Notes: a model not told the origin generated them from the sequence alone. A DNA stretch of 64,000 bases from Pseudacidobacterium ailaaui (GCF_000688455.1 NZ_JIAL01000001.1:2201001-2265000), one strand, 5' to 3'. Positions 49,531 to 59,278 are shown, numbered from the stretch's first letter. Made by a program: numbers and translations.

Positions 49531-50259
49531 CTATGGTTTGGCCGGCGCAGACTTCCCCTCCAGAATGTTTCCGCCAAATCGAAATGCCAGACCGATGGAA
49601 GCGCGGGTGGTCCAGCGGCTGTCTTTGAGCAGATCATTGAACAAGTGGTTGTAGACCTGGTCCGCCTGGAGGCGCAGGGCCAAGTGTCGGGAGAAATTCC
49701 AGTCCATTCCGCCGCCGAAGCCGTAGAAGCTGGCCCAGCTGGTTTTATGTCCAGAAGGTGCGAGCTGCTGCACGATGAGCACGGCAATCGGGTCCCGAGG
49801 GCGCGGCGTAGCTTCTTCACGGATCGCGCCCAGGTCTGGGCGGACGAAAAGCGTGACGGGGACAAAGTGCCGGTAGGAAAACTGTGTTCCCGCGGCAAAG
49901 GTCTGTGTCGAGGAATCCGTGGGGACCGAAAGCTGATACCCAGGGGGAAGCAGCCCGGCCAGCGCCAGGTCTTTTAGTGCTGTGGCCACCTGGAGTTGCA
50001 GAGATTCGGTCAGTAGATCGGGTGTGAGGGAATTATGCCCTGTAACAATGGAATAGTCGAAACCAAGCGTCAGCAGCCGGCTTGTGTTGTATCCAGCTTG
50101 AAGATGGTAGCCATGTTCGGCCAGGTTCAGACTGGGCGAACTGAAGTAGGTAAAGCCTGAATAGAGGTCCAGGCGTTCAATGTCCGTTTGCTGTGCCTGC
50201 AAAAAAAGAGGAAAACCAAGCAGAACAGCAGCGGTGGCAAGGAAGAGTTTCATGGCCAT
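49531..50259 (-). CDS. Outer-membrane beta-barrel protein
   Basis: Porin-like small barrel of 242 residues, function unknown. A signal peptide (MAMKLFLATAAVLLGFPLFLQAQ) is followed by alternating strands (LDLYSGFTYFSSP, HGYHLQAGYNTSRLLTLGFD, FRFGG), matching the outer-membrane protein beta-barrel family. GGAGG lies 5-6 bases before the ATG at 50259, deciding the start. It is 49 bases upstream of the exported protein at 48373-49482 and may share its transcript. Confidence 0.82.
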   Translation of the reverse strand: MAMKLFLATAAVLLGFPLFLQAQQTDIERLDLYSGFTYFSSPSLNLAEHGYHLQAGYNTSRLLTLGFDYSIVTGHNSLTPDLLTESLQLQVATALKDLALAGLLPPGYQLSVPTDSSTQTFAAGTQFSYRHFVPVTLFVRPDLGAIREEATPRPRDPIAVLIVQQLAPSGHKTSWASFYGFGGGMDWNFSRHLALRLQADQVYNHLFNDLLKDSRWTTRASIGLAFRFGGNILEGKSAPAKP

Positions 50260-50344
50260 GCGGTCCTCCGGGGAAAGGAACAGCCCTCTTTCTCAAAGAC
50301 AGACGAGATTACTCATGCCACAAGGGGATTGGCAAGAGTTAGTT

Positions 50345-51298
50345 TCAATCTCTTTGGAAAAGTCTGGCCAGATGGAAGTAACGACGGGCCTGCTGCACAT
50401 CGCGCAGAATCTGCTCCTTGAGCGCATCCGGGGTCGGAAAGCGCATCTCCGGACGGATGCGACGGAGAAAGATAAGTTCCAGTGGCGTGGTGTCGGACAA
50501 CTCTACAGGCTGGAAGTCGAGAAGGTGCGTTTCCACGGCAAAGGACACTCCGTCAAATGTGGGACGGTTGCCGATGTTGGTGACTGCATCCAGGACGGGG
50601 CCATTGCCAATGCTCATGCGTGTGATGTAGACCCCGTTGGCGGGAAGCAGTTCGTCATAGGGGGCAAGATTGATGGTCGGAACGGTAAGCTTGGATCCGA
50701 TGCCGCGTCCGCGCGTCGGAGTGGAGTGGACCGAAAAGGGCCGGCCCAGAAGGGCACGGGCCGCGGTCATGTTTCCGGAAGCAATTAATTCGCGGATTTT
50801 GCTGCTGGATACAGGAAATCCACGCACGATGCGTGTGGGATGTGCAATGACGGAAAATCCGTAGAGATTTCCCATCGCGATGAGGTCGCGGATCCCGGCC
50901 TGCGCCTGGTGGCCAAAGCGGAAGTTGTCGCCTTCGTGGACCTCGACTGCGTGCAGGCCGTCGCGCAATATGCTGCGGGCAAACGTCTCGGCAGATAGGC
51001 AGGAGAACTCGCTGGTGAAAGGTAGTACAAGGGTGGCATCAAGGCCGGTCCCAGCCAGCAGGCGTAGGCGTTCCGGCAGGGGAGTAATCAGCCGGGGTGC
51101 AGCTTCAGGCCGCAGCACGCGCACTGGATGAGGATCGAAAGTCACAGCCACGCATTTTGCACGGAGCTTCTCTGCCCGTTGCCGAGCGTGGTCAATGATC
51201 CAGCGGTGGCCGCAATGGACGCCATCAAAATTGCCAATGGCGATGACGGTTGGGCCATAGCTGGCGGGAAGATCTGAGAGCGCGCGAAATACCTGCAT
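50345..51298 (-). CDS. ribF: Bifunctional riboflavin kinase/FAD synthetase
   Basis: Makes FMN from riboflavin and FAD from FMN. The 317-residue protein has an N-terminal adenylyltransferase domain (residues 15-180, IAIGNFDGVHCGH) and a C-terminal riboflavin kinase domain (about 185-310; GRGIGSKLTVPTINL, where GxxLGxPTxN is typical, and NGVYITR). The C-terminal NIGNRPTF and the ETHLLDF motif are conserved. The start lies 2 bases after the stop codon of the MBL hydrolase, so the genes form one unit. Confidence 0.95.
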   Translation of the reverse strand: MQVFRALSDLPASYGPTVIAIGNFDGVHCGHRWIIDHARQRAEKLRAKCVAVTFDPHPVRVLRPEAAPRLITPLPERLRLLAGTGLDATLVLPFTSEFSCLSAETFARSILRDGLHAVEVHEGDNFRFGHQAQAGIRDLIAMGNLYGFSVIAHPTRIVRGFPVSSSKIRELIASGNMTAARALLGRPFSVHSTPTRGRGIGSKLTVPTINLAPYDELLPANGVYITRMSIGNGPVLDAVTNIGNRPTFDGVSFAVETHLLDFQPVELSDTTPLELIFLRRIRPEMRFPTPDALKEQILRDVQQARRYFHLARLFQRD

Positions 51299-51300
51299 CG

Positions 51301-52080
51301 TTATAACTCAAAGGGAATACGCAGCCCGTCGTAAGCCAGACGGACGTGGGGTGGAAGCTCTTCCTCAGTTTCGGCGTGAAGCAGTTCATGCGACATGTGT
51401 GTGAACCATGCAGCGCGGGGTTTCAGGACCTCGACCCAGCGCAGGGCCTCTTCGAGATTGGCATGACTGGGATGCGGTGCTTTCCGCAAGGCGTCCATGA
51501 TGACGATGTCCAAGTCCATGAGCAGCGGAAGGCTCTCGTCCGGAATGCGGTTCATGTCAGTGAGATAGGCAGCTTTCCCAAAGCGAAAGCCCGCGGCCTG
51601 CTGCTGGCCATGAATGAGCGGGATGCGTTGAAAAGAAACACCCTGGACGATGACAGATTCTGTGCCTTCCAGCCGGTTCATCCTGACACGGGCGCGGGTC
51701 GGATATTTCGATTCCGCTGAGAAGGTATAGTCGAAGACCTTTTCAATAATGCCGGCGGAGAAATCATCCGCATAAAGAGGGATATGCCCGTTGGGATGAT
51801 GGAAGCTGAGCGGACGCAGGTCATCAAGGCCAAGAATGTGGTCGGCATGGGAATGTGTATAGAAGACAGCGTCCACGTGACGAATGTTTTCGCGCAGGGC
51901 CTGCATGCGAAAATCTGGTCCTGTATCAATGAGTACGCAGTGGCCTTCCCATCCAATGGCCACCGAGGGGCGCGAACGTCGGTCGCGAGGATCGCGCGAT
52001 GTGCAGACACGACATTCGCACCCCAGCGTGGGCACGCCCATGGATGTTCCGCTGCCGAGAATGGTAAGAGTGGCTTGCAT
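51301..52080 (-). CDS. MBL-fold metallohydrolase, PhnP-like
   Basis: Dimetal hydrolase of 259 residues. The metal motif THSHADHILGLDDL (HxHxDH) is at about residue 76, with further ligands in HGQQ, LTDMN and THMSHE. The cysteine cluster CECRVCTS near residue 20 is the extra zinc site of the PhnP/phosphoribosyl cyclic phosphodiesterase group. No phosphonate genes are nearby, so its substrate is open. It is directly upstream of ribF. Confidence 0.9.
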   Translation of the reverse strand: MQATLTILGSGTSMGVPTLGCECRVCTSRDPRDRRSRPSVAIGWEGHCVLIDTGPDFRMQALRENIRHVDAVFYTHSHADHILGLDDLRPLSFHHPNGHIPLYADDFSAGIIEKVFDYTFSAESKYPTRARVRMNRLEGTESVIVQGVSFQRIPLIHGQQQAAGFRFGKAAYLTDMNRIPDESLPLLMDLDIVIMDALRKAPHPSHANLEEALRWVEVLKPRAAWFTHMSHELLHAETEEELPPHVRLAYDGLRIPFEL

Positions 52081-52188
52081 GATTGAGGCAAATGAGAAAC
52101 GGAAAGCACACAGAAGCCTCAGGACCGGGTATCGCGCAGACCTACAGCAAACTCATACGCGAAGTGGCCCGCTGGCTGAAATCAGGGC

Positions 52189-52752
52189 TTATTTCCTTCC
52201 CGGCGGAGGCTGCTGTGCTGATTTTGAAATGGCATTCGTAATCTCGACATACATCATACGCAGGTCGAAGAGGGCATTCTGCAGCAGTCGTAACTCCTTT
52301 TCTGTCAGGTTGCCCTGGGTCTTCTGTTCCAGGACAGCAAGCATATCAATGCTCTGGCGGGCGCCCAAAATATCAATGCGGGCCTTCTGGCCGGGTTCAG
52401 TGCCCGCGCCCATGGCCACCAGGGCCGAAAGATAAATGGACTGAATGACGTGCTCGAATGTGACCTCCTGGGGCGCATCCAGGTCCGGGTTGGCCTGGCG
52501 CAGCATGTGATCGATTTCGCGCGTGGACTTCTGATAGGCTGCATGCTGCTCGGCAGATTCCTGGGCGGTCGGTCCTGTCTGTGGTTCCGAGAGGGTCTCA
52601 GGTGCGGGGGCAGGGTCCTGCTTGGGCGCGGGCATGGTAATGACGCGCGCGCTGGTTTCCGCAGGCCTGTCCTGTTGTTCTGGTTTCAATTCGCCTTCTG
52701 CGGTAAATTTACGGCGGTCTGTGACCGTAAATGCTGGCTGTTTCTCGTCCAT
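52189..52752 (-). CDS. DUF1844 protein
   Basis: The 187-residue protein has a disordered Pro/Glu-rich N-terminal half and a helical C-terminal DUF1844 domain (about 98-170; FEHVIQSIYLSALVAMGAG and LLQNALFDLRMMYVEI). The domain is common in Acidobacteria and delta-proteobacteria but has no known role. No signal peptide is present. It is co-directional with YgfZ (gap 15 bases) and probably one transcript. Confidence 0.88.
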   Translation of the reverse strand: MDEKQPAFTVTDRRKFTAEGELKPEQQDRPAETSARVITMPAPKQDPAPAPETLSEPQTGPTAQESAEQHAAYQKSTREIDHMLRQANPDLDAPQEVTFEHVIQSIYLSALVAMGAGTEPGQKARIDILGARQSIDMLAVLEQKTQGNLTEKELRLLQNALFDLRMMYVEITNAISKSAQQPPPGRK

Positions 52753-52767
52753 AATTCCCTTTCCAGA

Positions 52768-53847
52768 TTAAGGCAAGACCGGCGGAGCTTGCAGCGGTAC
52801 AGCGGTACCACCCGCATAACGCAGGGCCGTCTTGCGCTCTAAAATTTCTACCCGGACATAGCCGAGCGCGAGCGCGCGGGTAAATCCAGGCAGGGCAAAA
52901 TGCGCGGCGCTGGTCAATTCTCCCACCGGTTTGTCTTCGCCTTCGGCATAAAGCTCCGTACCCGGTTGGGGCAGGTCCCCGTCTAACTCAAACTGCCGCA
53001 GAGAGCGATGGATGGTGGCCCGGGAGCGGATGCGTTCGACAATCTCCTGCCCGAGGTAGCATCCTTTGCTGAAATTTAAGGCGCGCATCTGGTTGGTTTC
53101 CTGCGGCAGATGGCGGTCGAAGATATCAACCCCGTATTGTGGTACTCCGGCAAAGATGCGCAGTGCATCCACGGCGGCAAAGCCTGCGGGTCTGGCCCCG
53201 GCATCAGACAGGAGCTTCCACATGGTGCCCACATGACTGGCATCAAACCAAAGTTCAAAGCTGGGGACGTGGACGTCTTCCAGGCGGACGAGGGTCACCG
53301 GGACACCGCCGATTTCCGTGGGTACAAAGCGCAGATTTTCCGGGACAGGGGCCTTGAAAGATTCCAGAAGCTCGATGGTCTGAGGTCCACAGAGGCCCAG
53401 AGCGGTCTCTGATGCGTCTAACTCATGGAGTACTACATCATCCATGATGATGTAGTGGTTCAGATGGTTGAGGAGCCGGGGCGCTTGCAGGCGGTCAGTT
53501 TCCATCAGAAAATCCTCCGCCGAGCGGAAGACATGGCCATCGCCCTGGATCCGCCCCTGGGCGTTCAACACAAAGGTGTACAGGACGGAGCCTTCGGCCA
53601 TGTCCCGTACGTTATTGCTGACCATTCCATTCAGCCAGCGAACGCGGTCTCTTCCCGTAATGCGGATGCGTGTTCGGTAGCCCAGGTCATAGATGGTAGC
53701 GGCGTGCATCAGATGGCCCAGCTCCAATGCGCAGTCCTCAAAGGCCTGGGGCGTAAGCTGGCCAAAGTGCATCTGAAGGTCAGATGCAATCCCGAGCGCT
53801 GCCAGCGGAGTGCGGTGGTCCTCAATGGCTGGTGGCGTTTGGCCCAT
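52768..53847 (-). CDS. ygfZ: Folate-binding protein YgfZ (GcvT-like)
   Basis: Tetrahydrofolate-dependent helper for repair or synthesis of certain Fe-S enzymes. The 359-residue protein has the YgfZ signature KGCYLGQEIVERIRSR and the C-terminal barrel (PVGELTSA). The N-terminal GcvT-like fold opens near residue 47 (ATIYDLGYRTRIRITGRDR). It pairs functionally with ErpA at 23264. The start at 53847 is divergent from the metalloprotease gene. Confidence 0.92.
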   Translation of the reverse strand: MGQTPPAIEDHRTPLAALGIASDLQMHFGQLTPQAFEDCALELGHLMHAATIYDLGYRTRIRITGRDRVRWLNGMVSNNVRDMAEGSVLYTFVLNAQGRIQGDGHVFRSAEDFLMETDRLQAPRLLNHLNHYIIMDDVVLHELDASETALGLCGPQTIELLESFKAPVPENLRFVPTEIGGVPVTLVRLEDVHVPSFELWFDASHVGTMWKLLSDAGARPAGFAAVDALRIFAGVPQYGVDIFDRHLPQETNQMRALNFSKGCYLGQEIVERIRSRATIHRSLRQFELDGDLPQPGTELYAEGEDKPVGELTSAAHFALPGFTRALALGYVRVEILERKTALRYAGGTAVPLQAPPVLP

Positions 53848-53879
53848 AACAAAATTATAGTCGGGTAAGGATGCTGAGG

Positions 53880-55379
53880 ATGAAGACGGTAAATTGGCTT
53901 GCTCTGGTGTGGATGGTGGTATTGGGAATGTGTTTCGGGCAGGCCGCCGAGAAAGTCGCCCCGCGAGAGACGCACATTACCCCGGCGCAGGCCCGGGAAT
54001 TGTTTCATTCTGTAGGGGTGATTCTGAAGTTTGCTTCCGAGGACACCGGTCTGCCTGTCCGGCATGATGTGAAGCGCAAACTGACCACACGTGAAGCGGT
54101 GGAACAGTACCTCATCGAGAAAATGAACGATGATAAGGACGCCCGGCGCATGGAGCGGTCCGAGATTGTTCTGAAAAAGTTTGGTTTGCTGGACCGCGAC
54201 TTCCAGCTGCGGCCCTTTTTGCTGGCGCTGCTCAAGGAACAGATCGAGGCCTACTATGACAGCAAGACCAAAACTGTGAATCTGCTGGACTGGGCAACAC
54301 CCGAGACACAGAAGCCAGTTCTGGCCCATGAGCTGACACATGCCCTCCAGGACCAGCATGTAGACCTGGACAAATGGGAAGATGTGACCAGCGAAGACCT
54401 CTCGCGTACTGCAAAGCAGGACAACGAGCACATACAAACGGACGAGGCCGATACGGCGCGAGAGGCGGTCCTCGAAGGTCAGGCAATGGCCGTCTATGTC
54501 GACTATTCGCTGGCCCCTTCGGGCAAGAGCCTTCTGACGGCGCCAGACCTGGATGCCGAAGATCTGGGCGGCGACTCATCGGATTCCCCTGTACTTTCCC
54601 GTGCTCCGCTGGTTCTGAAGGAGTCGCTGTTGTTTCCATACCAGGACGGATTGCACTTCGAGCAGGTGCTGCTCAAGAGTGAGGGCAAGGACGCTGCCTT
54701 TGCCGGAGTGCTCGACCGCCCTCCCGCATCAAGCTATGAAATCATGAACCCGCGCGCTTACATGAGAAGGCAAAAGGTCCCAGTGCTTGCCATGCCCGAT
54801 GTGCATCCGCTGCTCGATGCGGACTACAACCCATACGATGTGGGCGTCATGGGGCAGTTGGATGTAAGAATGCTGACGGAATTATTCGGCGGCGACCAGC
54901 TTTCCCGACTGCTTACACCCGCATGGGACGGCGGCATTTATTATGCAGTGCAGAGCAAAAGGGCGAAGACCGATGCTGAAAAGGACTCGACGGCCTCTGT
55001 TGCATTGCTCTACCTTTCCCGCTGGAAATCACCAGAGGCGGCAGCCGCATTCGCGAAAATGTATGCCGGCGAGCTGAGCAAGAAATATTCCGGAGTGAAA
55101 AGGGACCAGGGCCAGGAAGCCGACCAGACCGAACAGGTTTACCAGACCAGTGAAGGTCCTGCGCTTATGGTTACAAGAGACCGGATGGTCTTTATCAGTG
55201 AGAGCTTTGACCTCGCTACGGCCCGCAAGCTCGCTTTCATGATGATGGGGGCGCAGCAGGACGAAGGGAGCCTGCAGGCGGTAAAGCTGCATATGGCGCG
55301 TCCGGTGCGGCATGAATTAACAGCCAGCATGGTCCGCTTTTTCGCCGGCTGTGGTCTGATGCGCTCCGCAGTCCGTTAA
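53880..55379 (+). CDS. Exported HExxH metalloprotease-like protein
   Basis: Not a named family that I can state with certainty. The 499-residue product has a signal peptide (MKTVNWLALVWMVVLGMCFGQA) and a gluzincin-like zinc motif: H150-E151-L-T-H154 in VLAHELTHALQDQH, with a probable third ligand E199 in EAVLEGQAMAVY. The C-terminal 200 residues have no motif. ATG at 53880 is preferred because TAAGG stands 9 bases upstream; another ATG at 53871 is possible. Divergent from ygfZ. Confidence 0.78.
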   Translation: MKTVNWLALVWMVVLGMCFGQAAEKVAPRETHITPAQARELFHSVGVILKFASEDTGLPVRHDVKRKLTTREAVEQYLIEKMNDDKDARRMERSEIVLKKFGLLDRDFQLRPFLLALLKEQIEAYYDSKTKTVNLLDWATPETQKPVLAHELTHALQDQHVDLDKWEDVTSEDLSRTAKQDNEHIQTDEADTAREAVLEGQAMAVYVDYSLAPSGKSLLTAPDLDAEDLGGDSSDSPVLSRAPLVLKESLLFPYQDGLHFEQVLLKSEGKDAAFAGVLDRPPASSYEIMNPRAYMRRQKVPVLAMPDVHPLLDADYNPYDVGVMGQLDVRMLTELFGGDQLSRLLTPAWDGGIYYAVQSKRAKTDAEKDSTASVALLYLSRWKSPEAAAAFAKMYAGELSKKYSGVKRDQGQEADQTEQVYQTSEGPALMVTRDRMVFISESFDLATARKLAFMMMGAQQDEGSLQAVKLHMARPVRHELTASMVRFFAGCGLMRSAVR

Positions 55380-55431
55380 ATAAACTTACACCTTGTTCGG
55401 GTGTAGATGCATCCCTTGGGACGTGGACCGA

Positions 55432-56112
55432 TTGCATCCGCTTGAAAATCTTATTTGGCATTCGCTGTCTGCAAATCATATGCGGTTTGCAGAAGGGAAT
55501 GCTCTGGCCCTGCGGTATCTGCCTGAGATTGGGCCGCTGGCGGCCGTGCGGGAACAAAGCCCCGGTGCATACAAGGCGCTGGCGGAATTGCTGGGGCAAG
55601 AGGAGGTGGCGGTGCTTTTCCTGGATGCTCCGCCACAAGTACCAGAGGGATGGCGTATCGTACTCCATACCAGGATGGAGCAGATGGTGCTTGAGGGCGA
55701 AGTTCCCGCTTCAGAGCATGGCAGGCATCTCCAGGAACTTTGCCTCAAAGACGTTCCGGAGATGGTCGCCCTGGCACGCCTTACCGAACCTGGACCATTC
55801 CGTGAGCGCACCATAGAGCTGGGAGGATACTACGGCCTTCGTGAGCAGGGACGCCTGGTGGCGATGGCAGGACAACGCACGAATCCGCCGGGCTTTGTTG
55901 AGGTAAGCGCTGTCTGTACCCATCCGGATTTCCGTGGCCGCGGATATGCGCAGTTATTGGTCTCCTCAGTGGCACGCGCCATAGTTTGCTCTGGTCAGAC
56001 GCCGTTTCTTCATGTGCGACAGGAGAATACGACGGCGATTCGTGTCTATCAAAGGCTCGGTTTCAGGAGCCAGAGATCAGTTGACTTATTGGTCCTGAAA
56101 CGCCCCGTTTGA
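55432..56112 (+). CDS. GNAT-family N-acetyltransferase
   Basis: Acyl-CoA-dependent acetyltransferase of about 226 residues. The C-terminal GNAT domain (about 110-226) shows VSAVCTHPDFRGRGYAQLL, the acetyl-CoA-binding RGRGYA loop, and LHVRQENTTAIRVYQRLGF. The N-terminal 100 residues are less conserved. The start is not settled: TTG at 55432 (LHPLENLIW) matches the expected N-terminus, while GTG at 55423 and TTG at 55393 are in frame. No good ribosome binding site decides it. Confidence 0.85.
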   Translation: MHPLENLIWHSLSANHMRFAEGNALALRYLPEIGPLAAVREQSPGAYKALAELLGQEEVAVLFLDAPPQVPEGWRIVLHTRMEQMVLEGEVPASEHGRHLQELCLKDVPEMVALARLTEPGPFRERTIELGGYYGLREQGRLVAMAGQRTNPPGFVEVSAVCTHPDFRGRGYAQLLVSSVARAIVCSGQTPFLHVRQENTTAIRVYQRLGFRSQRSVDLLVLKRPV

Positions 56113-56211
56113 AACTTATTTTCCCTGCACTGCGTCATCATCCTCACGCATTTTCTGCCGAAGTCTGCTATTCTTCACACTTCCTTGGAAAACCTTTTGG
56201 AGGACCTAAGC

Positions 56212-57984
56212 ATGTTTGATTGTTGCCGCCGGGCGCTTCCGGCCTTCCTGTTGATTGCATCCATTCCGGTATTTGCTGCAGACAAGACCAAGTCCAAAGC
56301 TCCGGTCGAAGACAACACTCCATCCTATGACCAGCCCCAGCCAGCCATAGAAAAGATTGATCTCACAATGTACCAACGTATCCGAGAAGAGGGGCTGCAG
56401 CATTCGCATGTGATGGAATATGCATCGGCATTGACCGATGACATTGGGCCGCGCCTGACCGGGTCGCCGAACATGGCCAAGGCCAATGCCTGGACCCGCG
56501 ATCAATTGGCTGCGATGGGCTGCGTGAATGCGCATCTTGAGGACTGGGGTGAGTTCGGAATGGGCTGGCAGCAGCTGAATACGTGGGTGCGTATGACCTC
56601 TCCGGACACTGCCGTGTTGATCGCCCAGGCCACACCCTGGTCTCCTTCTACAAACGGTGCTGTGAGCGGCGAAGCTGTGTATGTGAATATTCAGGAGGAG
56701 AAGGACTTTGACAAGTATCGTGGCAAGCTCGCCGGAAAAATTGTTTTCCTCGGCGAGATGCGTGATGTGCCTCCGGTGGACAAGCCCCTCTTTGAGCGGT
56801 ATTCCGAGAAAGAACTGGAAGAGATAGCGCAGTATCCGGTGAGCGACCGAGAAGGGCGGGACATGCAGGCCCGTCTGCGTATGTACTTGCAACGGTATCA
56901 GTTGGTAGACAAGATTGCGCAGTTTCTCGCCGATGAGAAGGCACTGGCCGTAGTCCGCCCCAGCCGCGATGGCAAAAACGGCGGTGGCTCCGGTGGAACG
57001 ATCTTTGATGATAACGGCGCCGCGCTTGGGCGGCAGCCTTACCTGGCCGACCATAAAGTGAAGGTGCCCGTAGTCGTGATGGCGATTGAAAACTATGGCC
57101 GCGTTTACCGTCTGTTGCAGGCCCATGTTCCTGTGACCATTGAGATGGATGTGGAAACAAAATTCACTGGAGAGCACGAGCACGGCTATGACACCATCGC
57201 GGAAATTCCCGGAACGGACCCGAAGTTGAAAGACGAAATTGTGATGGTCGGGGGCCATCTCGACAGCTGGATTGCCGGTACAGGCGCAACCGATAACGGT
57301 GCAGGTTCCGTCGTTGCGATGGAAGTGATGCGCATTCTCAAGGCGCTCGACGTGCATCCACGGCGGACCATTCGGATTGCGTTGTGGAGCGGCGAAGAAG
57401 AAGGGCTCTTTGGTTCGCGCGGATATGTCAAGCAGCATTTTGGCTTTGCTCCTCCCCTGGAAATGCCCGACCAGAAGGCTCTGCCGGAGTTTTTGCGCAA
57501 GACCGGGCCGCTTGAGATCAAGCCAGAGCAGAAGCTCGTCTCTGCCTACTTCAATGTAGACAATGGATCAGGCAGGATCCGTGGTGTGTATTTGCAGGAG
57601 AATGCTGCTGTTGCGCCCATCTTTGCGCAGTGGATCGCCCCGCTCAAAGACCTGGGCGTCACCACGCTTTCCATGCGCAATACCGGAGGCACGGACCATC
57701 TCTCCTTTGATGCGGTCGGCATTCCCGGATTCCAGTTCATCCAGGATGATCTGGACTACGAAAGCCGGACCCACCATTCAAACATGGATACTTATGAGCG
57801 TCTTCAGGCTGCGGACCTCAAGCAGATTGCAACGGTGGAGGCAATCTTTGTTTACAATGCGGCGATGCGCGAACAAATGCTTCCGCGCAAGCCCTTGCCG
57901 CATCCTGAGCTGCGGGACAAACAAAATGCACCCATTCCGGACCTTTTCCCGGGAGCGGTGCCGCCAGCAAAGGAGCAAAAGTAG
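56212..57984 (+). CDS. Secreted M28-family zinc aminopeptidase
   Basis: Periplasmic or secreted dizinc peptidase of 590 residues. The signal peptide is MFDCCRRALPAFLLIASIPVFA; GGAGGA precedes the ATG at 56212. The M28 domain shows GGHLDSW (HxD), DNGAGSV (bridging Asp), GEEEGLFGS (catalytic Glu and ligand), the N-D-region VDNGSGR, and the last His in TDHLSFDAVGIP. An internal PA-like segment at about 140-270 (KIVFLGEMRDVP) is typical of glutamate carboxypeptidase-like members. It stands alone. Confidence 0.92.
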   Translation: MFDCCRRALPAFLLIASIPVFAADKTKSKAPVEDNTPSYDQPQPAIEKIDLTMYQRIREEGLQHSHVMEYASALTDDIGPRLTGSPNMAKANAWTRDQLAAMGCVNAHLEDWGEFGMGWQQLNTWVRMTSPDTAVLIAQATPWSPSTNGAVSGEAVYVNIQEEKDFDKYRGKLAGKIVFLGEMRDVPPVDKPLFERYSEKELEEIAQYPVSDREGRDMQARLRMYLQRYQLVDKIAQFLADEKALAVVRPSRDGKNGGGSGGTIFDDNGAALGRQPYLADHKVKVPVVVMAIENYGRVYRLLQAHVPVTIEMDVETKFTGEHEHGYDTIAEIPGTDPKLKDEIVMVGGHLDSWIAGTGATDNGAGSVVAMEVMRILKALDVHPRRTIRIALWSGEEEGLFGSRGYVKQHFGFAPPLEMPDQKALPEFLRKTGPLEIKPEQKLVSAYFNVDNGSGRIRGVYLQENAAVAPIFAQWIAPLKDLGVTTLSMRNTGGTDHLSFDAVGIPGFQFIQDDLDYESRTHHSNMDTYERLQAADLKQIATVEAIFVYNAAMREQMLPRKPLPHPELRDKQNAPIPDLFPGAVPPAKEQK

Positions 57985-58064
57985 CAACTACAACACAGGG
58001 GGCGTGGCGTCCATGCCGCGCCCTCCGGTTTGCTGGAAAGGGTGGGGGATGTCATCCTTAAGGG

Positions 58065-58526
58065 ATGCGGCGAAATTTTTTGCTTCTCTTGATCATGGGA
58101 CTGCTCCAGGCAGGCAGTCTCACTGTGCTTGCGCAGGAGTTGGGTTACTGGCGCGCAACCAGTTCGACGGCCCAGTCCATTACCGGGGACATCGCCTTTT
58201 CTGACGCCAAACTGCTGATTAATTTTACGGCTTTTCCCATTGTGCAGGCGCGAGACCTTGCCCCGGCCGAGGTAAGCGCAGTTTTTGATGCCGACAGCAA
58301 CTCCGGCGCAAAGGGGCATCTTTACAAGATTGATGTCCCCGCACAAAAGAAATTTCTACATAAAAACACGCTGTGCGGCCAGGAAGATGTGCAGTGGATG
58401 GCCACCTTTGTGCAGGGAAGGTCTTTGTCCGTCGCCTTCTTCTCCGGGCAAAAGCCGCCCATGTTCACACTCGATGCTATTCAGAATTCGACCAGCCTTT
58501 GCGGGACCTTCTTCTATTCACGCTGA
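58065..58526 (+). CDS. Small exported protein coupled to a methyltransferase
   Basis: I do not recognise this family. The 153-residue product has a signal peptide (MRRNFLLLLIMGLLQAGSLTVLAQ) and then about 130 residues predicted to be mostly beta, with cysteines in NTLCGQEDVQW and TSLCGTFFY that could pair. TTAAGGG precedes the ATG. Its stop overlaps the methyltransferase start (TGATG). Its role with a cytoplasmic enzyme is not obvious; co-translation may only reflect operon packing. Confidence 0.7.
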   Translation: MRRNFLLLLIMGLLQAGSLTVLAQELGYWRATSSTAQSITGDIAFSDAKLLINFTAFPIVQARDLAPAEVSAVFDADSNSGAKGHLYKIDVPAQKKFLHKNTLCGQEDVQWMATFVQGRSLSVAFFSGQKPPMFTLDAIQNSTSLCGTFFYSR

Positions 58527-59278
58527 TGGAGCACTCTGACGCCATATCGAAGGCCTTTGGGCCGGCCGCGGCGGCCTATCTTACCAGCGCCGTCCATGCG
58601 CAGGGTCAAGAACTGGAACTGGTGGCCTGCCAGATTGCTGCTACTCCGCAATCGCGTGTGCTCGATGTAGGCTGCGGGGCGGGACATATGAGCTTTGCCG
58701 CAGCCTCTTCCGCCCAGGAAGTGGTTGCCTATGACCTTACGCCGGAGATGCTTGCGGTGGTCGAGCAGGAAGCGGCACGCCGAGGACTTTCCAATATCAA
58801 AACCCGGCAGGGAAGCGCGGAAGCGCTGCCTTTTCAAGATGCAAGCTATGACTGGGTCGTCAGCCGCTATAGCGCCCACCACTGGCGCGATCTCCGGCAG
58901 GCGCTCCGGGAGATCCGGCGCGTGCTGAAACCCGGAGGCACTCTCTGCCTGATAGACATTACAGGTGGACATGAGCCTTTGCTCGATACCTATCTTCAGG
59001 CCGTTGAAGTACTGCGGGACCCCTCCCATGTGCGCGATTACACAGAGTCGGAATGGCTTGCCTTCCTGCACGAGGCCGGATTCCGGTCCGAGGTCGCGCG
59101 CCGCTGGCGTGTTCCGATTGAATTTGCGGCCTGGGTCCGGCGCATCGGTACTCCTCAGGACCGTGCTTTGGCCATCCTTTCGTTATGGATGGCCGCTCCT
59201 GCGGTTGTCCGGCAGGCCTACTGCGTGCAGCCTGATGGTTCCTTTGTGATGGATGCGTGCATGATGATGGGGACCTAG
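58526..59278 (+). CDS. Class I SAM-dependent methyltransferase (UbiE-like fold)
   Basis: Small-molecule methyltransferase of 250 residues. SAM motif I is VLDVGCGAGHMSFAAA (residues about 44-59), motif II VAYDLTPEMLA, and post-motif VLKPGGTLCLIDIT. It resembles the methyltransferase-11/UbiE branch; the substrate is unknown. The ATG at 58526 overlaps the upstream stop (TGATG), so a longer in-frame start further upstream is rejected. Confidence 0.9.
   Translation: MEHSDAISKAFGPAAAAYLTSAVHAQGQELELVACQIAATPQSRVLDVGCGAGHMSFAAASSAQEVVAYDLTPEMLAVVEQEAARRGLSNIKTRQGSAEALPFQDASYDWVVSRYSAHHWRDLRQALREIRRVLKPGGTLCLIDITGGHEPLLDTYLQAVEVLRDPSHVRDYTESEWLAFLHEAGFRSEVARRWRVPIEFAAWVRRIGTPQDRALAILSLWMAAPAVVRQAYCVQPDGSFVMDACMMMGT

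Noticed and set aside
55409-55447. Short frame starting MHPLG near the acetyltransferase gene
   Set aside because: It stops after 12 codons and merely repeats the later in-frame HPLEN-coding sequence by chance or small duplication.
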